In this document: piece after piece, positions 33,901-41,600 of the stretch | How positions within the stretch are numbered: the stretch's first letter is position 1 | How the letters are laid out: every line of letters starts with the position of its first letter | From: Eublepharis macularius | Taxonomy: Eukaryota > Chordata > Lepidosauria > Squamata > Eublepharidae | Assembly: GCF_028583425.1 (NCBI RefSeq) | Contig: NC_072807.1 | Span: 31,315,001 to 31,379,000, forward strand | Reading direction: 5' to 3' | Length of the DNA: 64,000 nt | Notes under the pieces: generated by a model | Seen by the model: only the letters and a program-made list of their open reading frames with translations | What the model was told of the DNA's origin: nothing | Database searches by the model: none | Translations under genes and position numbers: made by a program

Positions 33901-35606
33901 CCCTACCCTTCACAGGGCTGTTGTAAGGATAAATCACTTTGAACTAGGTATAATGGTGAGGTATAATGGTTTAATTAATTAACTGGAGGAGAGATTGATG
34001 TCACCTCTTTGGGTCCCCATTGGGGAGAAAAACGGGGATATAAATGATGTAAAATAAAATAAAATAAATAGAAGGATGCCATGGCTGGAACTGGATGTTG
34101 ACTTTCATTTTTGGCTTCTTGCCAAAAGCAATAAGCCCAAATTACTATTGCTGTTTAATTTTTTTTTACAAAAGGGCTTTTCTGTAGGGTGGGAGAAAAA
34201 TCCTTGCCTCTCAGGAATCTGCACTCCAATTTGTTGGGTTGAGCTGCGATACTGGGCTTAGAATAGCCATGGTGTACTGATGTTACAGGTGCTAGCCAAT
34301 TGGCACCTCCCACAGCCAACGTTTCTCCATTTGAGCTGACTGTGCTGGGTCAGAACCTGCTGGGTCAGAACCTGCCAACGCCCTTGGGTGCGTTTGGCTA
34401 GCAAAACCATCCCCATTCTCTGCCACCCTGTTTCATGATGACCCAAGGCGGTCTTCTTCCGTTGCAGGTGTCGGGTGGAAGGTCACCAACGTGAGGATTG
34501 CTACCAAAACAAAAGGGTAGGTGATCCACTCAGGAATGAGAAGCGTTTGAGTGCCTGCACCTGGGCTCTGATGCTGATCCAGATGGCAGCAGATCAGATT
34601 GGAAAAGGAGATAAGATAGTAAAGGCTGGAGCTCCATTCTCCTCCCGGCACCTTTTTTTGTAATGGCATTATTGTCATTCTTTCAGAGCCAGTTGAATAG
34701 GCCCTGGACCTTGTTTTTTAATTGGTAATGACATGAATTTTTTTTTCTCTTGTGGATTTCTCAGAAGCAAATCAGGCATGCAAACTCCTCTTTTCTCCTT
34801 AGCCTGCACTGCATGGCCCCTTTGGATCACTGGGCTGGGGAAGAGATGTAGCAAACTCCTTCAAGGAGCTGCTAGTGGTGGTGGTGGTAGCAGAAAGTGC
34901 CGTCAAAGATCCTCAGGAAAACCTAAAATGAGCCCTGTTCATCTTTCTGCCCTGGTGCCTTATTCCCATCATGTCATGCTGGTTTCCCTTTTGGTGTGCT
35001 GTGGCAGCCAATAGTGACTGGAGCCTTGCATAAAGGTCCTGAAAGATAGACAGAGGCAGACTGTAACTCTGCCTCTGCATGAGCCAAGTCCTCTTTCTGC
35101 CTGTAATTCAACTTCCAGGACCTAGAAATGTGTATCATGGAGAACATTAGGTTTCCGTTCATGTCCATGCATGAGTAGATGCCAAAAGCAGCCAAGAATG
35201 GTGGGCATGGGCGGTTGGCTGCATGTCATAAAATTGGCCCTGGTGATTTGCCCTTTCTGTTTCCAGGTATCAAGGCCTGAAGGACAGCTGTTGCCCTGCC
35301 TTGCTGGAACACTTTGTCGCATCCCACCAGTGTAACCGTTACTGCGAGCTGCTGGCCTTGAAGAGCCTCGAAACGCCTCAGCCTCCAGCCAAAGGCAAAG
35401 GTTCCAGGAGCCCCATTGCTAGCAGGAAGGCCCCGTCTGCCCAGTCCAGCCCTCAGCTCCAGAAGAAAGGTCTCTCTAGCCCCCAGCCCCCCCGGAGAGG
35501 TTCAGTGAGCCCCAAGAGCACCCGCAAATGCCCTGAGGTGGCAGAATCACAGCCACTCGTGAGGCCCAAAGCAGGGGACAATGGCAAGGCTGGCCAGCTG
35601 CAGTGA
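1597..35606 (+). CDS. ALPK3: ALPK3, alpha-protein kinase 3 (12 exons visible; first exon is left of the window)
   Basis: Exons: 1597-1718, 16718-16835, 18782-20204, 25627-27499, 28044-28191, 29511-29638, 30810-30845, 31862-32136, 32482-32570, 33334-33551, 34468-34516, 35267-35606. All junctions are GT-AG and the phases chain without a break, giving about 1605 codons plus stop. I recognise the protein from vertebrate ALPK3: an N-terminal Ig domain (STFCTIIAQLTEETQPLFE, CIVTG, YPQPEVTWYKDD), two long low-complexity exons, a second Ig domain (LWCQFFNILSDS to GVYQCTIQNEYG), and a C-terminal alpha-kinase domain (EEIEMTPMVFAKGLADSG to SHQCNRYCELL). The family is a striated-muscle protein placed at the M-band and/or nucleus. 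Loss of human ALPK3 causes cardiomyopathy, and the kinase fold is widely viewed as catalytically weak or inactive. The start codon is not in the window, because the first base at 1597 completes a codon begun upstream. No frameshift or internal stop is seen. The gene is convergent with the SLC28 transporter that follows. Confidence 0.97.
3491..3560. repeat. Short palindromic element (CAATCCTA family), copy 1
   Basis: The left arm CAGTGCCATCCTGAGTAGAG pairs with the right arm CTCTGCTTAGGATGGTACTG. It directly abuts the MITE at 3571. Related palindromes are at 5369, 24755 and 43646. Confidence 0.7.
3571..3904. mobile_element. Harbinger-like MITE built of GGTTCGTG palindromes
   Basis: The ends are GCACGAAAC and GTTTCGTGC (inverted), flanked by TTA at 3568-3570 and 3905-3907. 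A TTA duplication is typical of PIF/Harbinger elements. The interior repeats GGTTCGTG/CACGAACC in both orientations at least eight times, so the strand can fold back on itself in several ways. No open frame of note. Confidence 0.7.
4234..4424. mobile_element. MITE with TIR GGCCRTTTCCACAC, copy 1
   Basis: The ends are GGCCATTTCCACACATCTTA and its near-complement finishing GTGTGGAAACGGCC. Both flanks are CTA (4231-4233, 4425-4427), a 3-base target duplication. The interior carries a second inverted pair around GACAGCGTCTTC. A sister copy is at 51596. Confidence 0.8.
5369..5449. repeat. Short palindromic element (CAATCCTA family), copy 2
   Basis: ACAGTAAAATTCTAAGCAGA pairs with TCTGTTTAGGATTGCACTGT around the centre AGCCCATGGGCT. 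An approximately 80-base near-perfect hairpin. Confidence 0.75.
6212..6600. repeat. Cluster of three copies of a TTAGTCTG / AAGCTTTCGAG repeat, partly head-to-head
   Basis: GAGTTAGCCGTGTTAGTCTG occurs at about 6219 and 6429. The block GTAAAGAGTCCAGTAGCACC is at about 6462 and its complement at about 6310. The CTCTCTTTGTCTGATGCATG segment folds against CATCTTATGAAGAGAG at 6530-6580. It is an abundant interspersed repeat I recognise from reptile DNA but cannot name. Degenerate relatives are at 12630-12745 and 55414-55515. Confidence 0.6.
6642..6680. repeat. (CT)n microsatellite
   Basis: About 19 uninterrupted CT units just right of the interspersed repeat cluster. Confidence 0.95.
7419..7452. 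repeat. (GA)n microsatellite with AAA interruptions
   Basis: GA units broken by two GAAA steps. Confidence 0.9.
8792..9140. mobile_element. Foldback element with about 125-base inverted arms
   Basis: The left arm (GAGCCAAGCTACAAGTGACG to TTTACAGA, 8792-8915) is the inverted complement of the right arm (TCTGTAAACTTCAATTAAAT to GACGCCTGAC-type end, 9021-9140). The loop is about 105 bases. SINE sequence on both sides suggests it inserted into a tRNA-derived SINE. Arm identity looks about 90%. Confidence 0.8.
9146..9325 (-). mobile_element. tRNA-derived SINE, minus strand, split by the foldback element
   Basis: On the minus strand it starts GGAGTGGCTCAGTGGCAGAC (A-box-like) and runs to the usual tail. 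The terminal CAGCTTCATACATAC-type end lies on the other side of the foldback element, at about 8765-8785. Confidence 0.65.
9805..9990 (-). mobile_element. MIR/CORE-like SINE fragment
   Basis: The plus strand shows the reversed core: GACCCAAGGTCACCC, then TTTGAACTCAGGTCTCC and AGCTGGCTC. Diverged. Confidence 0.55.
13215..13266. repeat. Small hairpin
   Basis: CAGATTTTTCTGCAAAC pairs with GTTTGTAGAAAAATCTG with one mismatch and a short loop. It stands alone; no target duplication seen. Confidence 0.6.
14486..14682 (-). mobile_element. 5S-rRNA-derived SINE, copy 1
   Basis: The reversed 5S head (TCTGCTTAGCTTCCAAG and GGTCTCCTATCCAAGTACTA) is joined to the body with AATAGGGTTTTCATGGCAAG. Same structure as the copy at 44808. 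Confidence 0.75.
14750..14856 (+). mobile_element. tRNA-derived SINE tail fragment
   Basis: TAGATAGGCCACTCTAATTC and AGAGCTCTTCTTATGTCC match the usual SINE 3' region only. Confidence 0.45.
15370..16480 (+). mobile_element. L2-type LINE, 3' end of reverse-transcriptase ORF plus tail
   Basis: Conceptual pieces include SVKSLGVILELALLLEKQ, SGLDYYNALYIGLPPK, FQLVQNTAAWLLLGA and STLWNGLPEEVRKSL, all typical of the C-terminal part of L2-clade ORF2. The frame is broken by stops and shifts, and a (CT)n tract (15877-15926) sits inside it. 5'-truncated, old. Confidence 0.75.
15877..15926. repeat. (CT)n microsatellite inside the L2 LINE
   Basis: About 25 CT units, uninterrupted. Confidence 0.95.
16718..16835 (+). 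CDS. ALPK3: ALPK3 exon: middle of first Ig domain
   Basis: It reads GYPQPEVTWYKDDEEMDRYC and continues GLPKYEIFRHGNRHTLQLY. The VTWYKDD tryptophan is the core Ig Trp. The exon is isolated by a 15-kb intron on its left. The acceptor is aatcag at 16717 and the donor is GTAAGG at 16836. Confidence 0.95.
17330..18420 (-). mobile_element. Non-LTR retrotransposon (LINE) remnant, C-terminal RT region
   Basis: Minus-strand pieces read FSYLGILFSAALSWN, LCLKC or CVSNVALWEEFGQTSLEARA, KWDTFKLVWMK and YSDGICLCSLNRTDTSLHVL followed by LDCHLYENIRDYY. The C.C....H.LLDC arrangement is the C-terminal zinc-knuckle-like end of several LINE clades. It is broken in several places. Clade not assigned. Confidence 0.6.
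18655..18755 (-). mobile_element. MIR/CORE-like SINE fragment next to an ALPK3 acceptor
   Basis: GGATTTGAATCCAGGCCTCC (reversed B-box region) and CTGACCACACTGGCTC. It ends about 25 bases before the acceptor at 18781. Confidence 0.5.
18782..20204 (+). CDS. ALPK3: ALPK3 large exon 1: end of Ig domain, basic segment, disordered region
   Basis: It begins CREDDAAIYQASARNSKGIV, which closes the first Ig domain with the YQAS strand. Next comes TEYKIHQRWFAKLKRKAEAK with further Lys/Arg runs (a likely nuclear-localisation-type basic region), then a long acidic, low-complexity stretch. VYFSLKDMYFD near codon 280 is a motif also found in mammalian ALPK3. The donor that keeps frame is GAG|GTACTG at 20205. 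A stronger-looking GTAAGT lies 5 bases downstream but would shift the frame. Confidence 0.93.
20205..25626 (+). other. ALPK3: 5.4-kb ALPK3 intron
   Basis: Recognisable: a palindromic element (24755-24841), a CORE-like SINE fragment (about 24120-24222), an AT-rich stretch (21230-21650) and CA-rich repeats (25066-25095). The open frame at 21951-22508 has no recognisable protein. The rest is unassigned. Confidence 0.8.
24755..24841. repeat. Short palindromic element (CAATCCTA family), copy 3
   Basis: AACAGTGCAATCCTAAACAC pairs with the right arm ending TAGGACTGTGCAGTGTT. Centre ATTACTTCATTGGG. Confidence 0.7.
25627..27499 (+). CDS. ALPK3: ALPK3 large exon 2: disordered region with conserved short motifs
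   Basis: A 624-codon open stretch, rich in Glu, Pro and Ser. Conserved ALPK3 islands are SLKNYLLLLLKM, GLTPRTSRKIFERVENNQLF, LTPKTSRRLTGMINQE, VPAIVV, ATPQELALGARRKIFLPK and SRKANDPFK. The acceptor is ccctag at 25626 (phase 0) and the donor is AAAG|GTGAGA at 27500. The islands sit at the expected spacing before the second Ig domain. Confidence 0.95.
27951..28016 (-). mobile_element. CR1 LINE 3' tail, minus strand, abutting an ALPK3 acceptor
   Basis: TCATAGAATCACAGGGTTGG then AAGGGACCTCTAGGGTCATC is the reversed end of a CR1 element. The exon at 28044 begins about 28 bases downstream, so CR1 probably lies in the branch-point zone. Confidence 0.75.
28044..28191 (+). CDS. ALPK3: ALPK3 exon: start of second Ig domain
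   Basis: It reads APQVIRKIRAEQFSDASGNL then KLWCQFFNILSDSKLTWYKD. The Cys and Trp of the Ig fold are both present. The acceptor tract is only about 25 bases and directly follows a CR1 LINE tail (27951-28016). The donor is AG|GTTAGT at 28192. Confidence 0.95.
29511..29638 (+). CDS. ALPK3: ALPK3 exon: end of second Ig domain
   Basis: It reads SSGDEGQAALAIVQVSLRDC then GVYQCTIQNEYGTDSTDYLL. The D.GVYQC motif is the terminal Ig strand with its paired cysteine. The acceptor is ttccag at 29510 and the donor GTGAGG is at 29639. Confidence 0.95.
29741..29936 (-). mobile_element. 5S-rRNA-derived SINE, copy 2
   Basis: CCCTGCTTAGCTTCCGAGAT and GATCTTCCATCCAAGTACGA are reversed 5S internal-promoter sequence. 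The body GTAGGGTTTTCAAGGCAAGA is shared with the other copies. It lies in an ALPK3 intron. Confidence 0.8.
30044..30225 (+). mobile_element. tRNA-derived SINE, diverged
   Basis: AGGTTCAATCCTGC is a B-box match. The tail has AGATGGCCAGTGGCTTGACT and TATGAAGCAGCCAC. Confidence 0.5.
30236..30445 (-). mobile_element. MIR/CORE-like SINE
   Basis: The plus strand reads the reversed consensus: AACAGCCCTGCGAGGTAGGC, AGCCCAAGGCCACCC and TTTGAACCCAAGTCTC. Confidence 0.65.
30810..30845 (+). CDS. ALPK3: ALPK3 36-base microexon linking Ig and kinase domains
   Basis: It encodes VLSGYISKEEIE, matching the ALPK3 linker just before the alpha-kinase domain. The acceptor gttcag ends at 30809 and the donor GTAAAG is at 30846. 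The length (12 codons) and the phases on both sides fit the neighbouring exons exactly. Confidence 0.93.
31862..32136 (+). CDS. ALPK3: ALPK3 exon: N-lobe of alpha-kinase domain
   Basis: It begins GEEIEMTPMVFAKGLADSGF and continues through RAIYGLEPVFESG to GHTGIIKIRNLIAFG and ERNYDITIQ. The GIIKI lysine occupies the nucleotide-binding-lysine position of alpha-kinases by alignment with human ALPK3 (CIIKV). The acceptor is tgcag at 31861 and the donor GTAGGA is at 32137. Confidence 0.95.
32482..32570 (+). CDS. ALPK3: ALPK3 exon: alpha-kinase domain
   Basis: It reads ECKIQNSSREYCKIFAAEAR then AIPAFGAVPE. The NSSREYCKIFAAEAR block is strongly conserved in ALPK3. The acceptor is ctacag at 32481 and the donor GTAAGT is at 32571. 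Confidence 0.95.
32942..33105 (+). mobile_element. tRNA-derived SINE in ALPK3 intron, truncated
   Basis: It begins TGTGTGGCTCAGCAGGCAGA and carries GAGACCCTGGATAGCCTTTG then CCAGTCAGAGTAGATGATAC, where it stops. Part of the middle is duplicated (TGCTCAGGATGGA / TGTTCAGGATGGA). Confidence 0.6.
33334..33551 (+). CDS. ALPK3: ALPK3 exon: alpha-kinase core
   Basis: It reads IIPVYLIYRPANNIPYATME and continues to FQHWLYQWTNGNILVTDLEG. The QHWLYQWTNG..LVTDL block is the alpha-kinase catalytic-loop region. A variable insert between them (YCGRERDGSLAAASASEVGH) differs most from mammals. The donor GTGAGG is at 33552. Confidence 0.95.
33790..34073 (+). mobile_element. MIR/CORE-like SINE with A/T-rich tail
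   Basis: Full-length looking: AGGCTCGAATTCCCA (B box), TGATCTTGGGCCAGTCACAC (core) and ACGGGGATATAAATGATG with a (AAAAT)n tail. Confidence 0.7.
34468..34516 (+). CDS. ALPK3: ALPK3 49-base exon: alpha-kinase domain
   Basis: It encodes VGWKVTNVRIATKTKG, corresponding to human VDWKMTDVQIATKLRG. The acceptor gttgcag ends at 34467 and the donor GTAGGT is at 34517. It is short but in phase on both sides. Confidence 0.92.
35267..35606 (+). CDS. ALPK3: ALPK3 terminal exon: zinc module, basic Ser/Pro tail, stop
   Basis: It begins YQGLKDSCCPALLEHFVASH then QCNRYCELLALK. The H.C..YC arrangement is the zinc-binding end of the alpha-kinase fold. The remaining ~75 residues are Lys/Ser/Pro-rich with repeated SPQ and SPK steps, as in mammalian ALPK3. 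The stop TGA is at 35604-35606. I see no AATAAA or ATTAAA between here and 37790, so the poly(A) site is not assigned. Confidence 0.95.
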
Positions 35607-37024
35607 AGGCATGGGGACCTTCACAGATGTGCATTGCATGTGCCTGGAGAGGGGACACGGCAGCCACTGCCCTGCCCTCCCGTGGCCCCTTCCCTCCAAT
35701 GTGTGAGGCCTGTGTGTGATGTTTGAGGAAGGGAGCCATGCTGTGCCTTGGAGACGGCCCTGCCTGGGCACTGCTGTCTGAGTGGCTTTTTGAAGGGCTC
35801 AGAAGAAAAGAGAGAGATAAATATGGACTGTGAACCCAGCCATTTTGGACCTTGCAAGCCTCAGGCAGAGAGGCAGTTTCTTGCCCACAAAACCCCCACA
35901 CGGGGCAGGAGACTAGCGCTCTGCTCGTGCCTGCGTGGCTTTGCTGGGCCTCCATTGTCTGTGGTAGATGTCAAGAGTTGTCCTTGTGCCATGGGCTGCC
36001 CTTGTGGATCCCCGTAGGAGGGATTCACAGGTTGAGAAGCCAGGGCACCTTTGTATGTGGCTCTCTTGGGGGAACAGGAGTGGGGCCTGCAATTGACTTC
36101 GTCCTGCACAAGGCCTGTATTCTTGGCTCACTTCCCCTCACTCCCCTCTCCAGTTCCCCCTGATTTCTGTGGGCCGCAACCCACAGGAAGCCATGTGACC
36201 CCTTCCTGTCTTTGCCCCACATGCTTTACTCAGCGCACCCCGTGGAGACCCCAGCAAACACGAGGGGAAAGTGGTGTTCTTGGTTGACAGGATGGGGAAC
36301 TCTTTACAAGGGCTTCATTAATGGTGGATGTCTGGATGTCGTGGTTGCTTGCCCACATCAGCACTTTGGGCAACTGAAATGCCATGCGATTTTGTGGCTG
36401 ATAAGTTTAGACAATGATTAGAAAGGGCAGGGGGCGGGTGGGCTGGGTGCTGCTTGTCAAGCGACATGGAGTGTCATAGACTCATCTTCCTCTCTTTTTC
36501 CTCTCCCTACCCTTGAATAGCACGACTCCTGTTAACAACCTCAAATAGCAGTGACCGACTATTGTAAAGATTGTCTGTGAGATAGATAAGTCTCTTCCTT
36601 AGAATGGCACCTGATTTCTGTTAACCCTGACCAGTCTGCTGCCAATATTCCCCTTAACGTTATGTGCCCGTTACAGACCCGCTTTCCTGGTGTGCTATAA
36701 ATTCCCCTGTAGCACTTCCTAAGTTGATGAGCAGCCCTGATGGGTACATCAAAATCGAGCTGCCCATAACCGTAACTTTTCCTTCTGCAGCTTCTCCTGG
36801 ACTACCTTCAAGTAGTGGTCACGGGCCAGCCTTTCTGTATAAACTTGAGTCATCTAGCAGGGCTTGGCACCTCTTTTATTCTAGCTACTGCCTTCCTGTC
36901 ATAACCATCCTAGACAGAGAGTTGTTTAGGAGCAAAGAGGGAATGTGATGACGATGTCGTGAACGGCTAGAGTTAGCAAAGGATTCAGGTGTCATTCTTG
37001 ACAGTTTTCGATAAAAATCTCTCT

Positions 37025-37135
37025 GCTAGCAGATGTTGGGGAAAAAACTTTCTCTACCTGGAGAATTGACAGTACTGAGTTGGATGAACCAATGGTCTGA
37101 CTCAGTATAGGGCAGCCTCATATTCTTCCAGCCCC
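37025..37135 (+). mobile_element. tRNA-derived SINE 3' part
   Basis: CAGTACTGAGTTGGATGAAC and CAATGGTCTGACTCAGTATA are the standard SINE tail. The tRNA-like head is missing. Confidence 0.65.
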
Positions 37136-37796
37136 TGGATTCCCTTTACTCTCAGCAGCTCCAGAGTTTTGCAAACTCTTTGGCACAAATAATTGTGCCC
37201 GATAGTTCACTTCCGGTGTCAGAGGTGGATTGGCCATTGAACTTGCAGCGGAAGTTCCTTGGTGGATCTCTAGCAGCCAGGAGCAAGCAGAGCCTTGACC
37301 CAGTAGTTCTACCAGCATTGCAGGGGCTGCTCAGCTCCAACTTGGCCAGTAATGCCAACAAGGGGCTCACTCATTGCCTCTTCGTGCATTGCTATTGGCT
37401 CTTCCCCCCATGCCAATCTCCCCCTCCCTCGAAGAAGTAGCCCCAGTGGCTGCATTTGGCGAAGAAGAAACCCATCTTCTGACAACATAATGTGTTGTTC
37501 CGCTTTAAGTAACTGATGGAAGGGCAGACATGAGTTAATGGATGGAGACCAAAGCAGACTTGCATACCTGTCCTGATGACCCCATAGTATACAGTAGATT
37601 TAGGGATAAACAACATGCTACAAATGTCATTTAATTGTGGGGCCATCCATGCCTGCTGAATCCCTTCTCTCAACAAGCTCTTGCTGCACTCTCTGCTTTT
37701 CTTTATGACCCAGTTTGTTTTGATGTTCAAAAGTGGCATTTTCTCCAGATTGCAGTTCAGCACCACGGATGGAAGTTTCCCAGTATAAAAACAAAC

Positions 37797-37802
37797 TTTA
37801 TT
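37797..37802 (-). terminator. Poly(A) signal AATAAA of SLC28 copy A
   Basis: The plus strand reads TTTATT, so the minus strand is AATAAA, about 82-87 bases past the stop. The flanking sequence (AATAAAGTTTG, then TTTTATACTGG) aligns with the 3' UTR of copy B, so the signal lies in a conserved UTR. Confidence 0.7.
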
Positions 37803-37883
37803 ATTTGGGCTATTCTGTCCTTCATGCTGGCAAGCCCACAGTGAGACACCTTCCTCATGTGGGCCCGAGCAATTCCTTGGCAC

Positions 37884-38010
37884 TTACGGCGCGGCACAGG
37901 CTGTGGCGTTATAGTAATGACAGCATTGCCCGAGGTACATCCTTGTAATGTTGACATCCTGATTTCCCCATACGTCAGTGAAAGAAAGAGACGCATTGGT
38001 GCCAGTTGTG
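37884..38010 (-). CDS. SLC28A1: SLC28 copy A exon 17: C-terminus and stop
   Basis: It encodes [20 protein letters not shown] then [20 protein letters not shown] and Pro before the TAA at 37886-37884. The CCxxYNxTxCA ending matches human CNT1 (CCRFYNHTICAQ). Three sequons (NAS, NIT, NAT) fall in this exon. Confidence 0.94.
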
Positions 38011-38577
38011 CTGTGGGGGAAAAAAAAAGAGGAGGAAGTGGGAGGAATAGCATTGTTGTCTCTAGCCACAAATAGGGCCTTCTAATTCTTCCTGGGCTGT
38101 TCATGGCAACTAAAGGACCCCGAAAACAGCAGTGCTGCTTATATTGGAATGCCGTGTGCAAATAACTCTTCAGGGATAGAGATATTGCAAACAGGACACT
38201 ACATTCCTAACGGAAGTTACTCTTGGAAATTTTCAGCAAGGATGCAGGGTTCTGCGTGTAGGATCAGTCTCCCTTTTTCACAGGGATGTACTCTTGGGGA
38301 CCATTCCAGTAAGTCATCTCCTACACTTCCAATACGATTACAAAAAAAAAAAGGAACTGCTGACCTTGCCTCAAAAGCTAACAGCAGTCTTGTTGGCGCT
38401 TCTAGTGGCCAGTGGATGGGAACACATATTTTCCTCTAACCATGGGCCAGATCATGTCAAGCCATATCATGTATTTTGAATGCAGAATTTGGATTTTCTG
38501 ATCACAAGATTTCATTGGGAGTTTTCTATTCCAATGAAGCCAGATCAGAGAGATCACACTGCCATCGCTCTGGTGGC

Positions 38578-38616
<39 letters not shown>

Positions 38617-41600
38617 CTTTTTTGGACAAGGGTATCATACCGGATGAAAAGGAACATTTCCAGAACTCAAATTAGGTAAGAAGTTCAATGACGCAGATTA
38701 TCGAATCCTGAAAATCTGTACCAAACACCAGCCAGCTTCTTTGTCATCCTTTAAGAACTGCCTCTGACAGTTCGCAATTCAGTGTTTCCTTGAGGAAGAA
38801 GGTGCCATTAAGTCACAACCTCATCCATGGGGCATTCCAGACAAGACATGAGCAGAGGTGGTTTGCCATTGCCTCCTTCCGCATTCTTCCAGTCTTCCTT
38901 GGTAGTCTCCCATCTAAGCATGGACGGCCGTGATTAGCTTCCCAGTTCTGATGATCTCGGGCTAAGCTGGGCCGTTTGGACTGCTTCCTTGAGGACAACT
39001 AGCCACCAGATACGGGGGAGAGAGTCAGGATTTCCAGCCTCTGTTATAGAAGGGAAGTTGGTGCCATCTGGTGGCCCATCGGAAAGAACTTCAGAGAAAT
39101 GGCAAACCATGCACTTTTGAGGGAGAATGACTTTCGTGGTGGTTCTGCCGGAGATCATTGCATACTGTGCCAAAACGTACAAGTCGCATGGCACTTTGCA
39201 AGCCACGGAGGAGCTTGTGGTTGCAAATAGGTTGCGAGACTTTGCTGCTTGCTTTACCAGGGTTCAGTGCTGGAGCTTGTGAGCCCTACACTTAAAAGAG
39301 ATCAGGTACTAAATGGGAGTCTTCTAGCTCTTGTCATCTTATGTACAGTTCAACCTCCCTTTCAACAGGCAACAGCAGTTAAGGTCAGCATCAGCAACCC
39401 CCTCCTCAATTCATCTTTTTTATTCATTCTCCCCTCTTCCCTTGCTGTGCAGCTTGTCAAAAGCTTGAAAGGCAATAGGGTTCTGGTAGATTCCCACTGT
39501 AACTTGACAATCTGTTATCAGGTGCTGGAGGGGAGCGGAATCTGGCAGTCTCAAGGACATCTATCCAACATTTCTTGTACCAGCATCTATTTTGGGGGGG
39601 GGAGGCACCATCTTGCAAAGGATTTACTTAAGGTGCACTTTAAAGACAGGGAACATACACACTACATCTCCTCATAACACACCTGTGCCGGGGTGGGGCA
39701 GTCTTCAGGCTTAATAGAAATGATGGGGCAGGGGGGAGCCTGACTGTTGGTTTGGAGAGTGAAGTAGTACAAAAAGTCCTCCCTGCCTTCTCCAGAAACT
39801 TTTCTTGGGATTTCGTTTGTAAAAGTGTCCGATTAAAAGGCCATGTTGACAGTCTCCCAACAGCAGGCAAGGGGAAAAAAATCTTATTTGTAGATGTGAA
39901 TTCATTTACGTTGTTAATGATCCCGTGCATCGAGGCTTTCAAAGACTTGATTCACTAGTAACACCTTGGTTGGGCTGGTTTAAAATTGGTCAGGCAGAGT
40001 TTTAATTCAAGGGCAAGTTTAGGCAAAGAGGCGCCACCTTAACTGTATGCAAATATAGAGAACTAGGCATGAAGGCACCCAGAGGGGCATGGATGCGTGG
40101 CTCCCCTCTGTCCCAAAGGTAAGCAATCCCTCCTCTTGTGAGCTGAGCAGCAGCACTCCAGACCACTTATCTTAGCATGCAGGGCCAGTTCTTTGCCCCA
40201 AGAATCAAGGTAAGCCCCTGGAGAGCTGGCAGTGTATGGCCAAGCGCAGCCCATCTTCCTTCACTCCACTTTTCATTTGCTGGCATACCAATGTCTTCTG
40301 CAGATTGCCTACCCTTTCTCCAGGCCTTTGTGCCTCTCCCTACGGGCCAGAGGTGACATTGTATCTTGCATGCTTTTCAAGAGATGTCAAGGGCTCACTC
40401 ACCTGCCAAACAAGTCAGTGCAGCAAACATACATGGGGTAACTGGTAGAGCTGAGGTCTGTAGTGTTGAAGAAACTCAAGCAATCTGTCACTTCTCCTCT
40501 GGGCACATACAGGATACCTGCAAGGGGCAGAAGCCACAAAAGAAGGCTGAGAGGTTCTGGACAGTAGGAATATTGCTATGCAGAAGGAATTGGATCCTCA
40601 AGGGATGTTTGCCCAGTAGGGTTCGCATCTCCTGGAAGCAAAGGATCCAAAGTCAGCCTCCATTAGTCTTCCCTCTTCCCTTCTCCCAGCTCTTCCTTTG
40701 CTCCTGGTCTTGATCCCAACTTTCCACATACTGCTGGAGCTGTGGCCAATTCCCCAAACATCCCAATGATACCTGCAATGCACGCATTCATCAGGGAGAC
40801 ACAGGCTCCGGTGAACAAAGCCCTGAGGACGATACTAGAAAACTCGCTCTTGCGCTGTGGTGCCAGGGATGCTTGATATAAACAGAAAGACAGAGCAGGA
40901 GGAACTGAGTCAAAGGATTTTGCTGTGTTGTGCTAAAGCCCCAAGAACTCTGCAGTGCCGAAGATGAGACCGCCACGACTGGGCACGGCTGCACAGGGAG
41001 GCTATGGGACGGTGGCCTTGGCACTTTGCAAGGCACTTGAGGTCCTGGCACATGGCACTGAGATCTCCCCAGAGCTCCTCGCTCATCCCAGCCTCAACTT
41101 GCACCTTGTTTGCTGAAAGGATAACTCACACAAGCCACCCAGCATGATCCCAATGGAGCTCAAGTTAGCGAATCCACACAGAGCAAAAGTGGTGATGGTT
41201 TCAGCTCTCACCTGGGTAGACGAGAGAGAGAGAGAGAGAGAGAGAGAATGTGCTTGATGCCATGACAACTGAACAAATACCCCCTCTCTCTCTTCCTTCC
41301 TCTGTGTCATACTTAACATCTGCCTCTCTGCACAGGACGTGGGCAGGGGGTGGAGAGCATAAGCATCCGGGTGCAACTCGCCACATCCTTTTTCAGTGAG
41401 CTGGGTTCTCTGTGGAGGCTGCCTGCGTCCTGGCATGACCCAGCATTCGTTAACCAGAGGGATGCTTCATCCTTATTTCTGAGGCACTGTGCCAGATGCA
41501 GTCCAGAGGATGGGCTCACCGCCTCAGGAAATGGCACTTCTGACATCTGCCCGGAAGCTCCTGAACATCTCACCTCTCTGACTGTCAGCACAGGTGGTGC

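Larger units (their letters stand above)
35607..37883. other. ALPK3 3' UTR / convergent intergenic region
   Basis: It lies between the ALPK3 stop and the stop of SLC28 copy A, on opposite strands. It contains only a SINE tail (37025-37135) and the copy A poly(A) signal. No AATAAA for ALPK3 is seen on the plus strand; TATAAA variants occur at about 36696 and 36838. Confidence 0.7.
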
